Assembly: GCA_026874595.1 (NCBI GenBank)
Contig: JAPPUL010000079.1
Coordinates: 55,001 to 119,000, forward strand
Direction: 5' to 3'
Length of the DNA: 64,000 nt
Origin: Sipunculus nudus
Taxonomy: Eukaryota > Annelida > Sipuncula > Golfingiida > Sipunculidae
Positions 44,832 to 54,443 of the stretch are shown piece after piece; the stretch's first letter is position 1, and each line of letters begins with the position of its first letter. The notes under the pieces are model-generated. The model ran no database searches. It was not told the DNA's origin and saw only the letters and a list, made by a program, of their open reading frames with translations. The position numbers and the translations under genes are program-made.

Positions 44832-45497
44832 TTAATTACTCAATAGAAACACAATTAGCTCTTTTGGGCCATGGACACCGTGAGTTAATACAAATTCTAT
44901 ATCAGCTGTTTTTGAGGGGCCTGATACTAAAACAATATTTGTAGTATTTGTCCAATCTGCATTTTCTATTGCTTCTAAAAATGTGTTATATATATTTTTA
45001 CTATCTAAAATAGCTATGTGTATTGGTGGCACCAATGACATCGATCTTGGCTCTTCTTTTGTAGGGCATATTATAAGAGTGCCTGTATCTGCTATTCCTC
45101 CTACTGTAGTAGTTATAGAGGCATCTATACTAAATAACTTTTCTTTAAAATTGTTAATATTATCAGGGTAACTAACAAGTTCTATATCGCTTTTGGACAT
45201 CGCAAGGGATAGCTTTTTACCAATATCTGTTTTTTCTGAATATAGTAAAGTCTTAATTTTCTTTTTTTGTAGAATGTCTTGTGTGTCTTTAACAATATTG
45301 TCATTAGTAGTATCATATACCTTTGCATTATGAACGTTTATTAGTAAATCTTTTAGTCTGTCAAGCTTATTATTAAAGACTTTTTTAGTATTAAGGATAT
45401 TAGAATATAGAGTGTCATAATCATTATGTTGTAAGACATTATTATTAAATATAGACTTTTTAAGACGTGATAATATATTAACCTTGGCATTACTCAT
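44832..45497 (-). CDS. lutC: LUD-domain lactate utilization protein LutC
   Basis: The 221-aa LUD-domain protein has the family core ITTTVGGIADTGTLIICP, SLVPPIHIAIL, NIVLVSGPSKTADIEFVL and GVHGPKELIVFLL. With LutA and LutB it forms the L-lactate-oxidising LutABC complex described in Bacillus and related systems. Its start overlaps the end of lutB by 8 nt, so the three genes are translationally coupled. Confidence 0.92.
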   Translation of the reverse strand: MSNAKVNILSRLKKSIFNNNVLQHNDYDTLYSNILNTKKVFNNKLDRLKDLLINVHNAKVYDTTNDNIVKDTQDILQKKKIKTLLYSEKTDIGKKLSLAMSKSDIELVSYPDNINNFKEKLFSIDASITTTVGGIADTGTLIICPTKEEPRSMSLVPPIHIAILDSKNIYNTFLEAIENADWTNTTNIVLVSGPSKTADIEFVLTHGVHGPKELIVFLLSN

Positions 45498-46926
45498 AAT
45501 CGACTCCTCTTTGCTTAAGCAGCTTATTAAGCGACTCCTTAGCTAGTTTAGGGGGGACTCTAAACTTATTCCACTCTTTTAGAGGACCAAAGTTAAGCCG
45601 CCTTTTATACATTATTGGCCTTCCGACACTAAGTAATAGCCTATATATCCTAGGTGATGAGTATAGCATTCGCCATAATTTCCATATAATACCTTCAATT
45701 AAGTTTTTTTGACGTTCATTACTTGCAATATTTGCAATATTTGAACCACGAGGCTTTTCAACAGCTTCATTTCTTAGTTTAATAATAATATCAGCTAAAG
45801 GTATCTTAACAGGACATACTTCTGAACAAGCGTTACATAAACTTGATGCAGTTGGTAGCTCTCCTGCCTTCTTCATCCCTTCCATCATCGTAGTAAGTAT
45901 TTTACCAATAGGACCAGGATAAACATATCCATAGCCATGCCCGCCTATTGACAAGTATATTGGACAATGATTTAAACAGGCTCCACAACGGATACATAAT
46001 AATGCTTCTTGGACTTCTTTATTAGCATATATCTTACTACGTCCATTATCAAGAATCACTAAATGCACTTCATCTGGCCCATCTTTTTCATTCTCCTTTC
46101 TTGGGGAGTTAATCATATTAAAATAAGTTGTAATCTTTTGTCCGGTAGCTGATCTTGTAAGCAAGCTAAGAAGTGGTGGCACCTCCTCAAGCTTTTCTAC
46201 TACTTTTTCTATGCCCATTATAGCAATATGTACAGGAGGTACGGTTGTACACATCCGTCCATTACCTTCATTCTCTACTAAACAAAGAGTTCCTGTATCT
46301 GCAACTGCAAAGTTTACTCCGCTAAGACCAATTTGTGCCTCACGAAACTTTTTACGAAGTTTTGCTCTTGCTATTTTTGTTAGCTCTTTTATTTCTTCTG
46401 TATATTTAGTTCCTAGTTTTTCCTCAAATAGTTTTGCTATCTGTCTCTTATCTTTGTGAATCGCAGGCACTATTATATGGTAAGGCTTTTCTTTGGCAAG
46501 CTGGATTATATATTCCCCAAGGTCTGTTTCTATACATTCAATCCCATTCTCCTCTAAAAAGTCATTTAAGTGTATCTCCTCTGAGACCATGGACTTACCT
46601 TTTACTAGCTTATTTGCATTATGGGTTCTTATTATATCTAGTATAATATTATTAGCACTATCGGATGTTTGGGCCCAGTGTACTTTTATCCCATTCTTTT
46701 GACAATTGCTTTCAAGCCTTTCAAGTAAATCTGGCAGGTTAGATAAGGCTTTTACCTTTATATAGTTTCCTAAGTTTCTTAAATACTCAAGTTCTTCTTT
46801 ATCACTAAAAGCTTCTTTACGGCGTTTAACTATGCTATCCATTGCCAGTCTAAAGTTTTTTCGCCCCTCTCGCCCTTCAAGCTCTTTCTTAACTCTTTTT
46901 TTAAACTCACTATTCTTTTTAGCCAT
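45490..46926 (-). CDS. lutB: Iron-sulfur lactate utilization protein LutB
   Basis: The 478-aa protein has an LUD domain (VNFAVADTGTLCLVENEGNGRM, VPPVHIAIMGIEK) followed by two [4Fe-4S] motifs (CIRCGACLNHCPIY and CNACSEVCPVKIPL) and a C-terminal helical region (KEWNKFRVPP). This is the standard LutB architecture of the LutABC L-lactate oxidation complex. It overlaps lutA by 8 nt upstream and lutC by 8 nt downstream. Confidence 0.94.
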   Translation of the reverse strand: MAKKNSEFKKRVKKELEGREGRKNFRLAMDSIVKRRKEAFSDKEELEYLRNLGNYIKVKALSNLPDLLERLESNCQKNGIKVHWAQTSDSANNIILDIIRTHNANKLVKGKSMVSEEIHLNDFLEENGIECIETDLGEYIIQLAKEKPYHIIVPAIHKDKRQIAKLFEEKLGTKYTEEIKELTKIARAKLRKKFREAQIGLSGVNFAVADTGTLCLVENEGNGRMCTTVPPVHIAIMGIEKVVEKLEEVPPLLSLLTRSATGQKITTYFNMINSPRKENEKDGPDEVHLVILDNGRSKIYANKEVQEALLCIRCGACLNHCPIYLSIGGHGYGYVYPGPIGKILTTMMEGMKKAGELPTASSLCNACSEVCPVKIPLADIIIKLRNEAVEKPRGSNIANIASNERQKNLIEGIIWKLWRMLYSSPRIYRLLLSVGRPIMYKRRLNFGPLKEWNKFRVPPKLAKESLNKLLKQRGVDYE

Positions 46927-47677
46927 TAGTTCGCTCCCACAAAAAGGTAGCTATATGTTTTGTTGGTAAATTAATCTCCTGCTTTTTTAAAGCCCCATCT
47001 ATGTTTAAAAGACATCCACTTTCACTGCCAAGAACTACATCAGCTTTCGACTTTAAGGCATTCGTAACTTTATCATTAACCATAACTCCTGATATTTCAG
47101 GATGCTTTACAGAAAAAGTCCCGCCAAAACCACAACATTCATTTTCTTTCTCCATCTCGACTAATTCTACATTCTTTAATTGTCTTAAAAGTCTTTTAGG
47201 CTCCTTTCCTATATTCATAACTCGCATAGCCTGGCAAGAACTATGCCATACAGCACGTATTGGACTACCTTTGTCTTCTAACTTCACTTTTAAACAATGT
47301 ACTAGAAACTCGCTAAGCTCATAAACCCTTGAGGCAAACTCTTTTACTTCTTTTAAATAAGGATCATCTTCAAAAAGCTTTAAAGAATACATCTTTAACA
47401 TAGAGCCACAAGAGGCTGAGGGTACAACAACAGGATAGTCTTTATTAAATAGTTTTATTTGTTTCTTTATAACCGCCTTAGCATCACTCCAATATCCTGC
47501 ATTAAAGGCAGGTTGGCTACAACATGTTTGACTTTTGGGGTAAATAACCTTTACTGACTCTTTCTCCAGAAGGTTGATTGCTGATAGGCCTGTTTTAGGA
47601 TATAGTAGATTAACAAGGCAGGTACTATAAAAGTATACTGCTTTTGGTTTTTGTGGGTAGCTTCTTTCTATTGGCAT
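46919..47677 (-). CDS. lutA: CCG-domain lactate utilization protein LutA
   Basis: The 252-aa protein has two CCG cysteine-rich domains: an N-terminal FYSTCLVNLLYPKTG with TCCSQPAFNAG, and a C-terminal HSSCQAMRVMNIG with ECCGFGGTFSVKHPEIS. These bind Fe-S clusters or act in electron transfer. It is the first gene of lutABC. The start ATG follows TATAGGAG and lies in the right arm of a 10-bp inverted repeat that could control expression. Confidence 0.93.
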   Translation of the reverse strand: MPIERSYPQKPKAVYFYSTCLVNLLYPKTGLSAINLLEKESVKVIYPKSQTCCSQPAFNAGYWSDAKAVIKKQIKLFNKDYPVVVPSASCGSMLKMYSLKLFEDDPYLKEVKEFASRVYELSEFLVHCLKVKLEDKGSPIRAVWHSSCQAMRVMNIGKEPKRLLRQLKNVELVEMEKENECCGFGGTFSVKHPEISGVMVNDKVTNALKSKADVVLGSESGCLLNIDGALKKQEINLPTKHIATFLWERTNG

Positions 47678-47743
47678 AGACTTATTACTCCTATAATAAT
47701 ATACTAATATATTATTATTTATTAGCCATATATTAATAAGTCT
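47678..47743. promoter_or_regulatory. 10-bp long-spaced inverted repeat over the lutA promoter/start
   Basis: AGACTTATTA (47678-47687, abutting the lutA start) and TAATAAGTCT (47734-47743) are exact reverse complements 46 nt apart. Between them lies a nested CTAATA/TATTAG pair and AT-rich -10-like sequence. It may be a double operator, or a leader hairpin that hides the lutA ribosome-binding site. Confidence 0.45.
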
Positions 47744-47781
47744 TGCTAAATCTTAGCGTTAATGGTATTCTAAGAACACTA

Positions 47782-48736
47782 TTAACGTTTTGCTCCTTTT
47801 GATTTTAGGAGGGTAACAATGTCATTATGCCCTGCCTTGAAGGCATAAGATAAAGGAGTCTTGCCAGCTTCATCTTGTATTGCTTGTATTAACCTCTGCT
47901 CCGTTCTCTATTAATAGCTTAACCACATCATTATGCCTGTTCAAAGCAGCTGCATGTAAAGGAGTTCCGCCCCATTTAGTCTTTGCATTAACCTCTGCCC
48001 CTTTTTCTATTAATAGTTTAACCACATCTTTATGACCTTTAAGAGCAGCCGCATGTAAAGGAGTTCCGCCAAATATAATATCCCTTGCGTTAACATAAGC
48101 GCCTTTATCTATTAATAGCTTAACCACATCTTTATAACCTTTAAAAGTAGCTCTATGCAAAGGAGTAATACCTTTTTTATCCCTTGCATTAACAGATGCT
48201 CCTTTCTCTATTAATAGTTTAACCACATCTTTATGGCCCGAAAAAGCAGCCACAAATAAAGGGGTTCTACCTTTTTTATTCCTTGCATTAACAGATGCTC
48301 CTTTTTCTATTAATAGTTTGGTCACATCTTTATGGCCCCCATAAGCTGCCATACTTAAAGGAGTTGTGCCAAATATAATATCCCTTGCATTAACTTCTGC
48401 TCCGCTTTTTAGTAATAGCTTAGCTACCTCTTTATGACCTTGAACAACAGCCACATGTAAAGGGATTATACCATCTTCATCTCTTGCATTAACTTCTGCT
48501 CCGCTTTTTAGTAATACCTTAATCTTATCTTTATAACCTGCATTAGCAGCAAAATGTAAAGGAGTCCAACCTTCTTTATCCCTTGCATTAACTTCTGACC
48601 CTTTTTCTTTTAAGTTTTTAACTCTCTCATAATCACCATTTGAGTTTGCCTTAATAAAAGAACTATCAACACAAGCACTCAAATATACAGAGAATAATAA
48701 TAATATCACTATAATTAACCATATTTGTTTTTTCAT
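47782..48736 (-). pseudogene. Ankyrin-repeat lipoprotein, last repeat out of frame
   Basis: An intact frame from 48736 to 47870 (288 aa) encodes a lipoprotein signal (VYLSAC, Cys22) and about eight ankyrin repeats of the form TPLHAAALKGHKDVVKLLIEKGAEVNARD. It ends at NTSNTR then stop. In the next frame the DNA continues with GKTPLSYAFKAGHNDIVTLL and KSKGAKR to a stop at 47782-47784, a ninth ankyrin repeat. The two join if two bases are missing near 47870-47876 (AGAT where AGAGAT would keep frame). The shorter protein may still fold and be functional, exported to an envelope membrane. Ankyrin repeats mediate protein-protein binding. Confidence 0.8.
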
Positions 48737-49044
48737 TTTATTCTCCTCGCTTTAATCTCCTCTTTACTCTTCTCTCTAATTATACATACATTTGTTTGCA
48801 TTTAGTTTTTATTTTATAACTGTCTATTCATTGTATTGGATAGCATTAAATGTATATTATTAATACTATTAAAGCAGTTTATAATTAGATATGCTGTAAT
48901 TTTTAAAAAGGTAATTAGCTTTTTAATGCTTAGTGGATTATTATAAGTTAGTGGATTATTATAATATGATACCTTATTTAACTATTTATTAAAGAAGCAA
49001 TGTTAGAGCTATAGAGTAATAGAATAAGGGAAGAATCGAAGAAT
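48737..49044. other. Divergent intergenic region with an 18-bp tandem duplication
   Basis: TTAGTGGATTATTATAAG (48930-48947) is followed by a copy ending in T (48948-48965), the second giving a TATAAT hexamer. It could be the promoter of the sigma-54 response regulator gene, although no good -35 is paired with it. Nothing else is seen in this 308-nt gap. Confidence 0.45.
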
Positions 49045-50424
49045 ATGACAAAGAATGTTTTAGTAATAGATGACGATTATAAGATAAGATTGTTGATAAG
49101 GAGTATTCTTGAACAGGAGACAAAAGAGTACAAAGTTTACGAGGCTGCTAATTGGCAAAATACATTAAAGCTCTTAAAGAAACTAAAAATAGATGTAGTT
49201 TTATTAGATGTATGCCTGCCTCAAACAAGTGGTATAGAGATATTAAGGATGCTAAAGGATGAGCACAAATTTATAGAGGTTATACTAATATCTGGTTATG
49301 GGACTATAGATTTAGCAGTAAAGAGTATTAAAGAGGGAGCTTTTGATTTTATTAGTAAACCATTTAGCAATGAAAAGCTTTTAACTATTTTAGCTAATGC
49401 CTTTAAGTTAAAGGCGCTTAAGGAGGAAAATGATTTCTTGAAGGGGAAGGTAGAAGAGGAGCGTATAGATTTTATAGGTAATGGCAAAGCTATACAAGAT
49501 ATAAATGAGCAATTAGAGCAAGCCTCAAAAACAGACGCTTGGATATTCATAAGCGGTGAAAGCGGGACAGGAAAGGAAGTGGCAGCACAACGGATACACT
49601 ACAATTCAAAGCGCTGGCAAAAGCCGTTTATAAAGTTGAATTGTGCATCATTTAATGACGAACTAATAGAAAGTGAATTATTTGGTCATGAGAAGGGAGC
49701 ATTTACAGGAGCAATAAGCACAAAGAAAGGCCAACTTGAGCTTGCAAATGAAGGGACGTTATTCTTAGATGAAGTAACGGATATAAGTTTAAGTACGCAA
49801 GCAAAGTTGCTTAGAATCTTACAAGACATGGAGCTAAAGCCTCTTGGAGGGACAAAAAGCCTAAGAATAGATATAAGGGTAATATCTTCAACAAGTAAGG
49901 ATATAGCTGAGGAGATAAAACGAGGAACTTTCAGAGAGGATTTATATTACCGACTAAACGTAATACCAATCCAGATGCCAAAGTTAAAAGATCGTAAAAC
50001 AGATATAATACCTCTAATGGAATATTACTTAAAAGTGTTTGCCAAACAAAATAATGTAAAACCGAAGATATTGAAAAAAAGCGCAATAGATATACTTGAA
50101 AGACATAGTTGGAAAGGTAATGTGCGAGAGTTAAAAAACCTAGCACAAAGGCTTTCTATATTGATAGAGAGCGAAGATATATATGGAGAGGCGATAAAGT
50201 TGAATATACTAATGCCGCAAGAGAAGTTACAAGAAAGCATATCAGATCCGTATGAACAAAAGACATTAAAGGAAGCAAAGGAAGCGTTTGAAAGGCTTTA
50301 TCTTTATAAGAAATTAAAAGATAATGGTATGAATATATCAAAAACGGCAAATAATCTGTGCATTGAACGAAGTAATCTGCATAAGAAAATAAAGAAATAT
50401 AATCTAGAAAATATAAAGATATAG
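49045..50424 (+). CDS. Sigma-54-dependent response regulator (NtrC family)
   Basis: The 459-aa protein has a receiver domain with DDD (9-11), phospho-acceptor Asp55 in VVLLDVCLP, and KPF (105-107). Its AAA+ activator domain has Walker A GESGTGKE (171-178), the sigma-54-contacting GAFTGA (218-223), Walker B LFLDE (239-243) and an R-finger region (GTFREDLYYRLNVIPI). A Fis-type HTH (ISKTANNLCIERSNLHKKI) closes it. It should activate RpoN promoters; rpoN is encoded 9 kb downstream. No sensor kinase gene is adjacent. phosphoglucomutase follows 37 nt later. Confidence 0.95.
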   Translation: MTKNVLVIDDDYKIRLLIRSILEQETKEYKVYEAANWQNTLKLLKKLKIDVVLLDVCLPQTSGIEILRMLKDEHKFIEVILISGYGTIDLAVKSIKEGAFDFISKPFSNEKLLTILANAFKLKALKEENDFLKGKVEEERIDFIGNGKAIQDINEQLEQASKTDAWIFISGESGTGKEVAAQRIHYNSKRWQKPFIKLNCASFNDELIESELFGHEKGAFTGAISTKKGQLELANEGTLFLDEVTDISLSTQAKLLRILQDMELKPLGGTKSLRIDIRVISSTSKDIAEEIKRGTFREDLYYRLNVIPIQMPKLKDRKTDIIPLMEYYLKVFAKQNNVKPKILKKSAIDILERHSWKGNVRELKNLAQRLSILIESEDIYGEAIKLNILMPQEKLQESISDPYEQKTLKEAKEAFERLYLYKKLKDNGMNISKTANNLCIERSNLHKKIKKYNLENIKI

Positions 50425-50461
50425 AGAATGTAGAAAAATATAGGAAGGGGGAACGCTTGAA

Positions 50462-52234
50462 ATGCTACCAGAAGAGGTCCAAAAGAGATTAGAAGAATGG
50501 CTTAAATATGACGACTTTACTAAACTAGAACTTCAAAAACTCTTAGAAGAAAATAATGAAAAAGAACTAATAGACAGATTTTATAAAGAGCTTGAATTTG
50601 GAACTGGCGGTTTACGTGGTATTATGGGGATGGGAACAAACCGTATGAATATATATACGGTAGGAGGAGTTGCGCAAGGGATAGCGAATTATATTGCAAA
50701 AGAGTCAGGGGATATAAAAGGGTGCAAGGTGGTTATAGCCTATGACTCACGACACAACTCAAGAGAATTTGCCTTAAGGTCGGCACAAATATTTGCATCA
50801 AATGGTCTAAAGGTATATGTGTTTAAAGAGTTAACACCAACACCGATACTATCGTATGGGATAAGGGACTTAGGAGCTCATGCAGGAGTTATGGTAACAG
50901 CGAGTCACAATCCGCCAGAGTATAATGGTTATAAAGTATATTATACTGATGGGGCACAAGTCTTATCCCCTCACGATATAGGGATAATAGAAGAGGTAAA
51001 GAAGATAAGGCGCCTTGATGATATAAAAGTATTGTCAGAAGAAGCGTGCATGGAAAAGGGATTAATTGAGTATTTGGATTCAAGTTATAATGCAGGATAT
51101 TATAAAAAGGTGTGGAGGATGTCGTTAAATGGAGCTGATCTTAAGGATGTACTTGAGAATGATGTAAGTGTGGTATTTACGCCATTACATGGGGCATCGA
51201 ATATAGCAATGCAAGAGACACTAAGCGGGTTTGGGTTAAGGAATTTATATGTAGTAAAAGAACAAGAGCAACCGGATGGAGATTTTCCGACAGTAGAATA
51301 TCCGAATCCTGAGGAAGGGGCGGCATTATCGATGGGAATAAGTCTTGGAAAGGAGAAGGGAGCAGACATAGTACTTGCCTCAGATCCTGATGGTGATAGG
51401 CTAGGGGTTGCGGTAAACGCTGGGGAGGGTGATTTCAAACTACTAAACGGGAATCAATTTGGAATAATATGCGTATACTATATCTTGAGTGAACAAAAGC
51501 GGCAAGGTCAGCTTAAATCGAATGGGTTGATATTAAAGACAGTAGTAACAACGCCAATTATTGATGTAATATGTAAGGATTTTGGGATATATGTAGAAGA
51601 TGTTTTGACCGGTTTTAAATATATAGCACAGCGCGTATATGAGTATCATGACATAGGCAAAAGAGAGGAACGTGAGTTTATCTTTGGGTTTGAGGAGAGT
51701 TACGGCTATAATTTTGGAGATTTTGTAAGAGATAAAGATTCTATAATGGCAGGTTTACTTGCTGTTGAGATAACGGCTTATTGTAAAAAGAAAGGACAGA
51801 CCTTACTTGATTATTTAGATATAATATACAAGCGCTATGGATATTATTTTGAGAGTCAAAAGTCGCTAACGCTAAAAGGGAAAGAGGGGCTAGAAAAGAT
51901 AAATAAGATAATGGGTGTTTTTCGGGATAGGCCACCTAAGATGTTAATAGATTGTGAGCTTATTAAGATACGGGATATAAAGAATAGTAAACTAGTTGAT
52001 CTAAAAATGGGAGAGGAAAAGGAAATAAGATTGCCGAAGAGCAATGTATTAAGTTTTTATTATGATAATGGGTTTGAGCTGACGCTAAGACCAAGTGGTA
52101 CGGAGCCAAAGCTAAAATTGTATTTTAGTTACAAAAAGAAAGGAGAAGATTTAGAGTGTGTAAAAAGCGAAGTAGAGGAGAAGATACGAGAATATAGTGA
52201 AGAAATTATGGGACTAGTAAATAAAATAATATAA
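50462..52234 (+). CDS. Phosphoglucomutase/phosphomannomutase
   Basis: The 590-aa alpha-D-phosphohexomutase has the phosphoserine loop TASHNPPEYNGYK (Ser148), the Mg-binding SDPDGDRLG (DPDGD 308-312), the sugar-binding GFEESYGYNFGDFVRDKD and the phosphate-binding RPSGTEPKLKLY. Its length and EFGTGGLRGIMGMGTNRMN near the N-terminus place it with PgcA-type enzymes of Firmicutes-like lineages. It interconverts glucose-1- and glucose-6-phosphate, feeding glycogen (glgC in this window) and envelope sugars. The start ATG follows AAGGGGG. Confidence 0.94.
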   Translation: MLPEEVQKRLEEWLKYDDFTKLELQKLLEENNEKELIDRFYKELEFGTGGLRGIMGMGTNRMNIYTVGGVAQGIANYIAKESGDIKGCKVVIAYDSRHNSREFALRSAQIFASNGLKVYVFKELTPTPILSYGIRDLGAHAGVMVTASHNPPEYNGYKVYYTDGAQVLSPHDIGIIEEVKKIRRLDDIKVLSEEACMEKGLIEYLDSSYNAGYYKKVWRMSLNGADLKDVLENDVSVVFTPLHGASNIAMQETLSGFGLRNLYVVKEQEQPDGDFPTVEYPNPEEGAALSMGISLGKEKGADIVLASDPDGDRLGVAVNAGEGDFKLLNGNQFGIICVYYILSEQKRQGQLKSNGLILKTVVTTPIIDVICKDFGIYVEDVLTGFKYIAQRVYEYHDIGKREEREFIFGFEESYGYNFGDFVRDKDSIMAGLLAVEITAYCKKKGQTLLDYLDIIYKRYGYYFESQKSLTLKGKEGLEKINKIMGVFRDRPPKMLIDCELIKIRDIKNSKLVDLKMGEEKEIRLPKSNVLSFYYDNGFELTLRPSGTEPKLKLYFSYKKKGEDLECVKSEVEEKIREYSEEIMGLVNKII

Positions 52235-52263
52235 AACATATAAAATGCTTTGAGGCCTATAAA

Positions 52264-52941
52264 GTGGAGACAAAAAAACAAATAGAGAAGCAAATAGAGA
52301 AGCAAATAGAGAAGCAAATAGAGAAGACCAAGGAAGCAGATTTCTTCAAACAAAGCGACATACCATACTTTAATAGAGATTATAAGAAGGCAAGTTATTT
52401 ATGCCGAAAAGCGCTTAGTATAAATTTTAGTTATAGGCCGGCCTATTTAAGGCTTGGAAATATATCAACAGCGATGAATGAGTACGATAAGGCATTTGGC
52501 TATTACAAACAATACATATATTTCAGTAAAGAATTAAAGGATAAAGAAGGGCTTTTAAGGGGTTACAATTTATTAGGGAACTTGCACTCAAAGAATAATA
52601 ATTTAGAAGAGGCGTTAAAATATTATAATCTATCATTATACCTGGCAAAGAAGTATAATAGGGCAGAGGCGATAAGTAATAGTTATAATAATATGGCACT
52701 TGCGTATAGGAAAAGGAAAGCTTACAAGCAAGGAGTGTATTATTATAAGCTAGCACTAAAAAATGCGTTAAAAGGACCTAAAAAGGAATTACATTTGGCG
52801 TATTATTATTTCAATATGGCAATACTTTATAAAGAGAAAGAGAGTTATTTCGTTGCAAATATATATTTAAGGAAATTCAAGAAGATAGAAAGAGAGCTAA
52901 AAAGACAAAATATAGATTTAAAAGAGGGGATAGGATTATAG
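52264..52941 (+). CDS. TPR protein with N-terminal KQIE repeats
   Basis: The 225-aa protein uses a GTG start. Residues 5-21 are four perfect 12-bp repeats encoding KQIE (VNTR), followed by five or so TPR units (SYLCRKALSINFSYRPAYLRLG, DKAFGYYKQYIYFSK, EALKYYNLSLYLAKKYN, QGVYYYKLALKNA). No signal peptide or catalytic motif is seen. The repeat number could vary between isolates and would change the length of a charged helix without breaking the frame. It is convergent with folC 14 nt away. Confidence 0.75.
   Translation: METKKQIEKQIEKQIEKQIEKTKEADFFKQSDIPYFNRDYKKASYLCRKALSINFSYRPAYLRLGNISTAMNEYDKAFGYYKQYIYFSKELKDKEGLLRGYNLLGNLHSKNNNLEEALKYYNLSLYLAKKYNRAEAISNSYNNMALAYRKRKAYKQGVYYYKLALKNALKGPKKELHLAYYYFNMAILYKEKESYFVANIYLRKFKKIERELKRQNIDLKEGIGL
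52279..52326 (+). repeat. Coding microsatellite-like repeat, 12 bp x 4
   Basis: CAAATAGAGAAG occurs four times without mismatch (52279-52326), encoding QIEK in frame near the start of the TPR gene. Confidence 0.9.
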
Positions 52942-52955
52942 AACTTAGCTTAGAT

Positions 52956-54281
52956 TTAATATTTAGCTTGAAAATAATCTAAAGCCTGCCCAACGAGATA
53001 AAAAGAGCCAGTAATAACCAAAAGGTCATCTTTTTGCAAAAATTGTTTAGCGAAGAAAAAAGCGTTAATAAAAGAGTTTTTGAATATGGTATTGTTGTGA
53101 ATAGATTTGGTAAAAGAAAATATTTGTTTAGAAATATCTTTTTTGAAAGATGCCTTAAGAGGACAAATAATAATCAAGTCAAAAAAGGGGATAAGAATAC
53201 GGATAATGGCTTTAAAATCCTTGCCATAATTAATAGAGATAATAAGGACTTTGTAATTAGAGTGCTTGAAATGTAATTTAAGATTTAAGAAAAGGGCTTT
53301 AATAGCATGTGGGTTATGCGCGCCATCGACAATGGTATGGCATATATTTTTGAAGTATTGGAAACGGGCCTTTAGGGATAAATTTTGCAAGGAAAGATTA
53401 ATATGTTCAAAATGGAAATCTAACTTAAGAAGATATAAAGCTTGAATGGCAAGAGAAATGTTTAGGGATTGATGTAGAGGGATTAAGTTAGAAAAGATGC
53501 TAGTCTGTGGATGTAGATTTGATGATAGGTCGAAGGAGAAATATTTGGAATTATTTAATCGTTTAAAATTCTTAATATAGAAATCTTTGTTATAAGCGAT
53601 GATCCTAGCTGCCTTTTGGCTGACAGCGGTTTTAGTAATTAGAGATAAAACACTATGCCTTTGTTTTCCGATAAGAACGATATTAGATTTTTTGATAATG
53701 CCAGCTTTCTCAGAAGCAATATCATAGATGGAATTACCTAAAGAGCTGGTATGGTCGTAATCGATGGTATTAATGACAGAGAGTTTATCGGAAGCGAAGT
53801 TGGTACTATCAAGGCGTCCCCCAAGACCTGTTTCTAAGATAACATATTTGCAATTGGCTAAAGAGAAAGCGGCAAGAGCGATAATGGTAATAAGTTCAAA
53901 GAAAGAGGGTTTAGAAAACAGGTTATGATAAATGGAATAGATGTAGTTAGCAGCGTTAATAAGGAGTTCATCCGAGATATTAGAATGATTAATAAGGATG
54001 CGCTCATTTAAAGATATAAGGTGAGGGGAAGTAAAGGCGCCGACACTTAAGTTCTTTGAATGTAGAAGGGCAGACAAGATATAAGTGAAAGAGCCCTTCC
54101 CGTTGGTGCCGGCAATATGAATAATTTTAAATTTGCGATGAGGGTTATTAAGAAGATAAAGAGCCTGGGAGACGATATTAGAAGAGAATGAAGTTTTGTA
54201 AGGGATATAATTCTTTTGTTCATAATTGATATGAGAATAAATGAAATCGAAGAGGTGGTTAGTGTTAGTAAAGTGTCTCAT
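52956..54281 (-). CDS. folC: Bifunctional folylpolyglutamate/dihydrofolate synthase
   Basis: The 441-aa Mur-ligase-superfamily enzyme has the ATP loop IHIAGTNGKGSFTYILSALL, SPHLISLNERI, ILETGLGGRLDSTN, TIDYDHTSSLG and EKAGIIKKS, and a C-terminal domain with TIVDGAHNPHAIKALF. It adds glutamates to folates and may also make dihydrofolate. The gene is on the minus strand, convergent with the TPR gene and divergent from the small membrane protein gene. Confidence 0.93.
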   Translation of the reverse strand: MRHFTNTNHLFDFIYSHINYEQKNYIPYKTSFSSNIVSQALYLLNNPHRKFKIIHIAGTNGKGSFTYILSALLHSKNLSVGAFTSPHLISLNERILINHSNISDELLINAANYIYSIYHNLFSKPSFFELITIIALAAFSLANCKYVILETGLGGRLDSTNFASDKLSVINTIDYDHTSSLGNSIYDIASEKAGIIKKSNIVLIGKQRHSVLSLITKTAVSQKAARIIAYNKDFYIKNFKRLNNSKYFSFDLSSNLHPQTSIFSNLIPLHQSLNISLAIQALYLLKLDFHFEHINLSLQNLSLKARFQYFKNICHTIVDGAHNPHAIKALFLNLKLHFKHSNYKVLIISINYGKDFKAIIRILIPFFDLIIICPLKASFKKDISKQIFSFTKSIHNNTIFKNSFINAFFFAKQFLQKDDLLVITGSFYLVGQALDYFQAKY

Positions 54282-54443
54282 AATTGCTATGATTTTGTGT
54301 TAAGAAAGAGTCCCAAGAAAGAATATGGTAAAAAATTAATAATAAATAAAAAAGTTAATAACCCGATATGAGAAGAGGGAAAATAAAAATAAAAAAAGGA
54401 TAAAATTGTTTTTAAAAAGAGAACAGAACAAGGAAGGGGCCTT

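Noticed and set aside
53034-53276. 80-codon plus-strand frame inside folC
   Set aside because: Basic, Lys/Asn-rich shadow of the convincing folC gene on the other strand.
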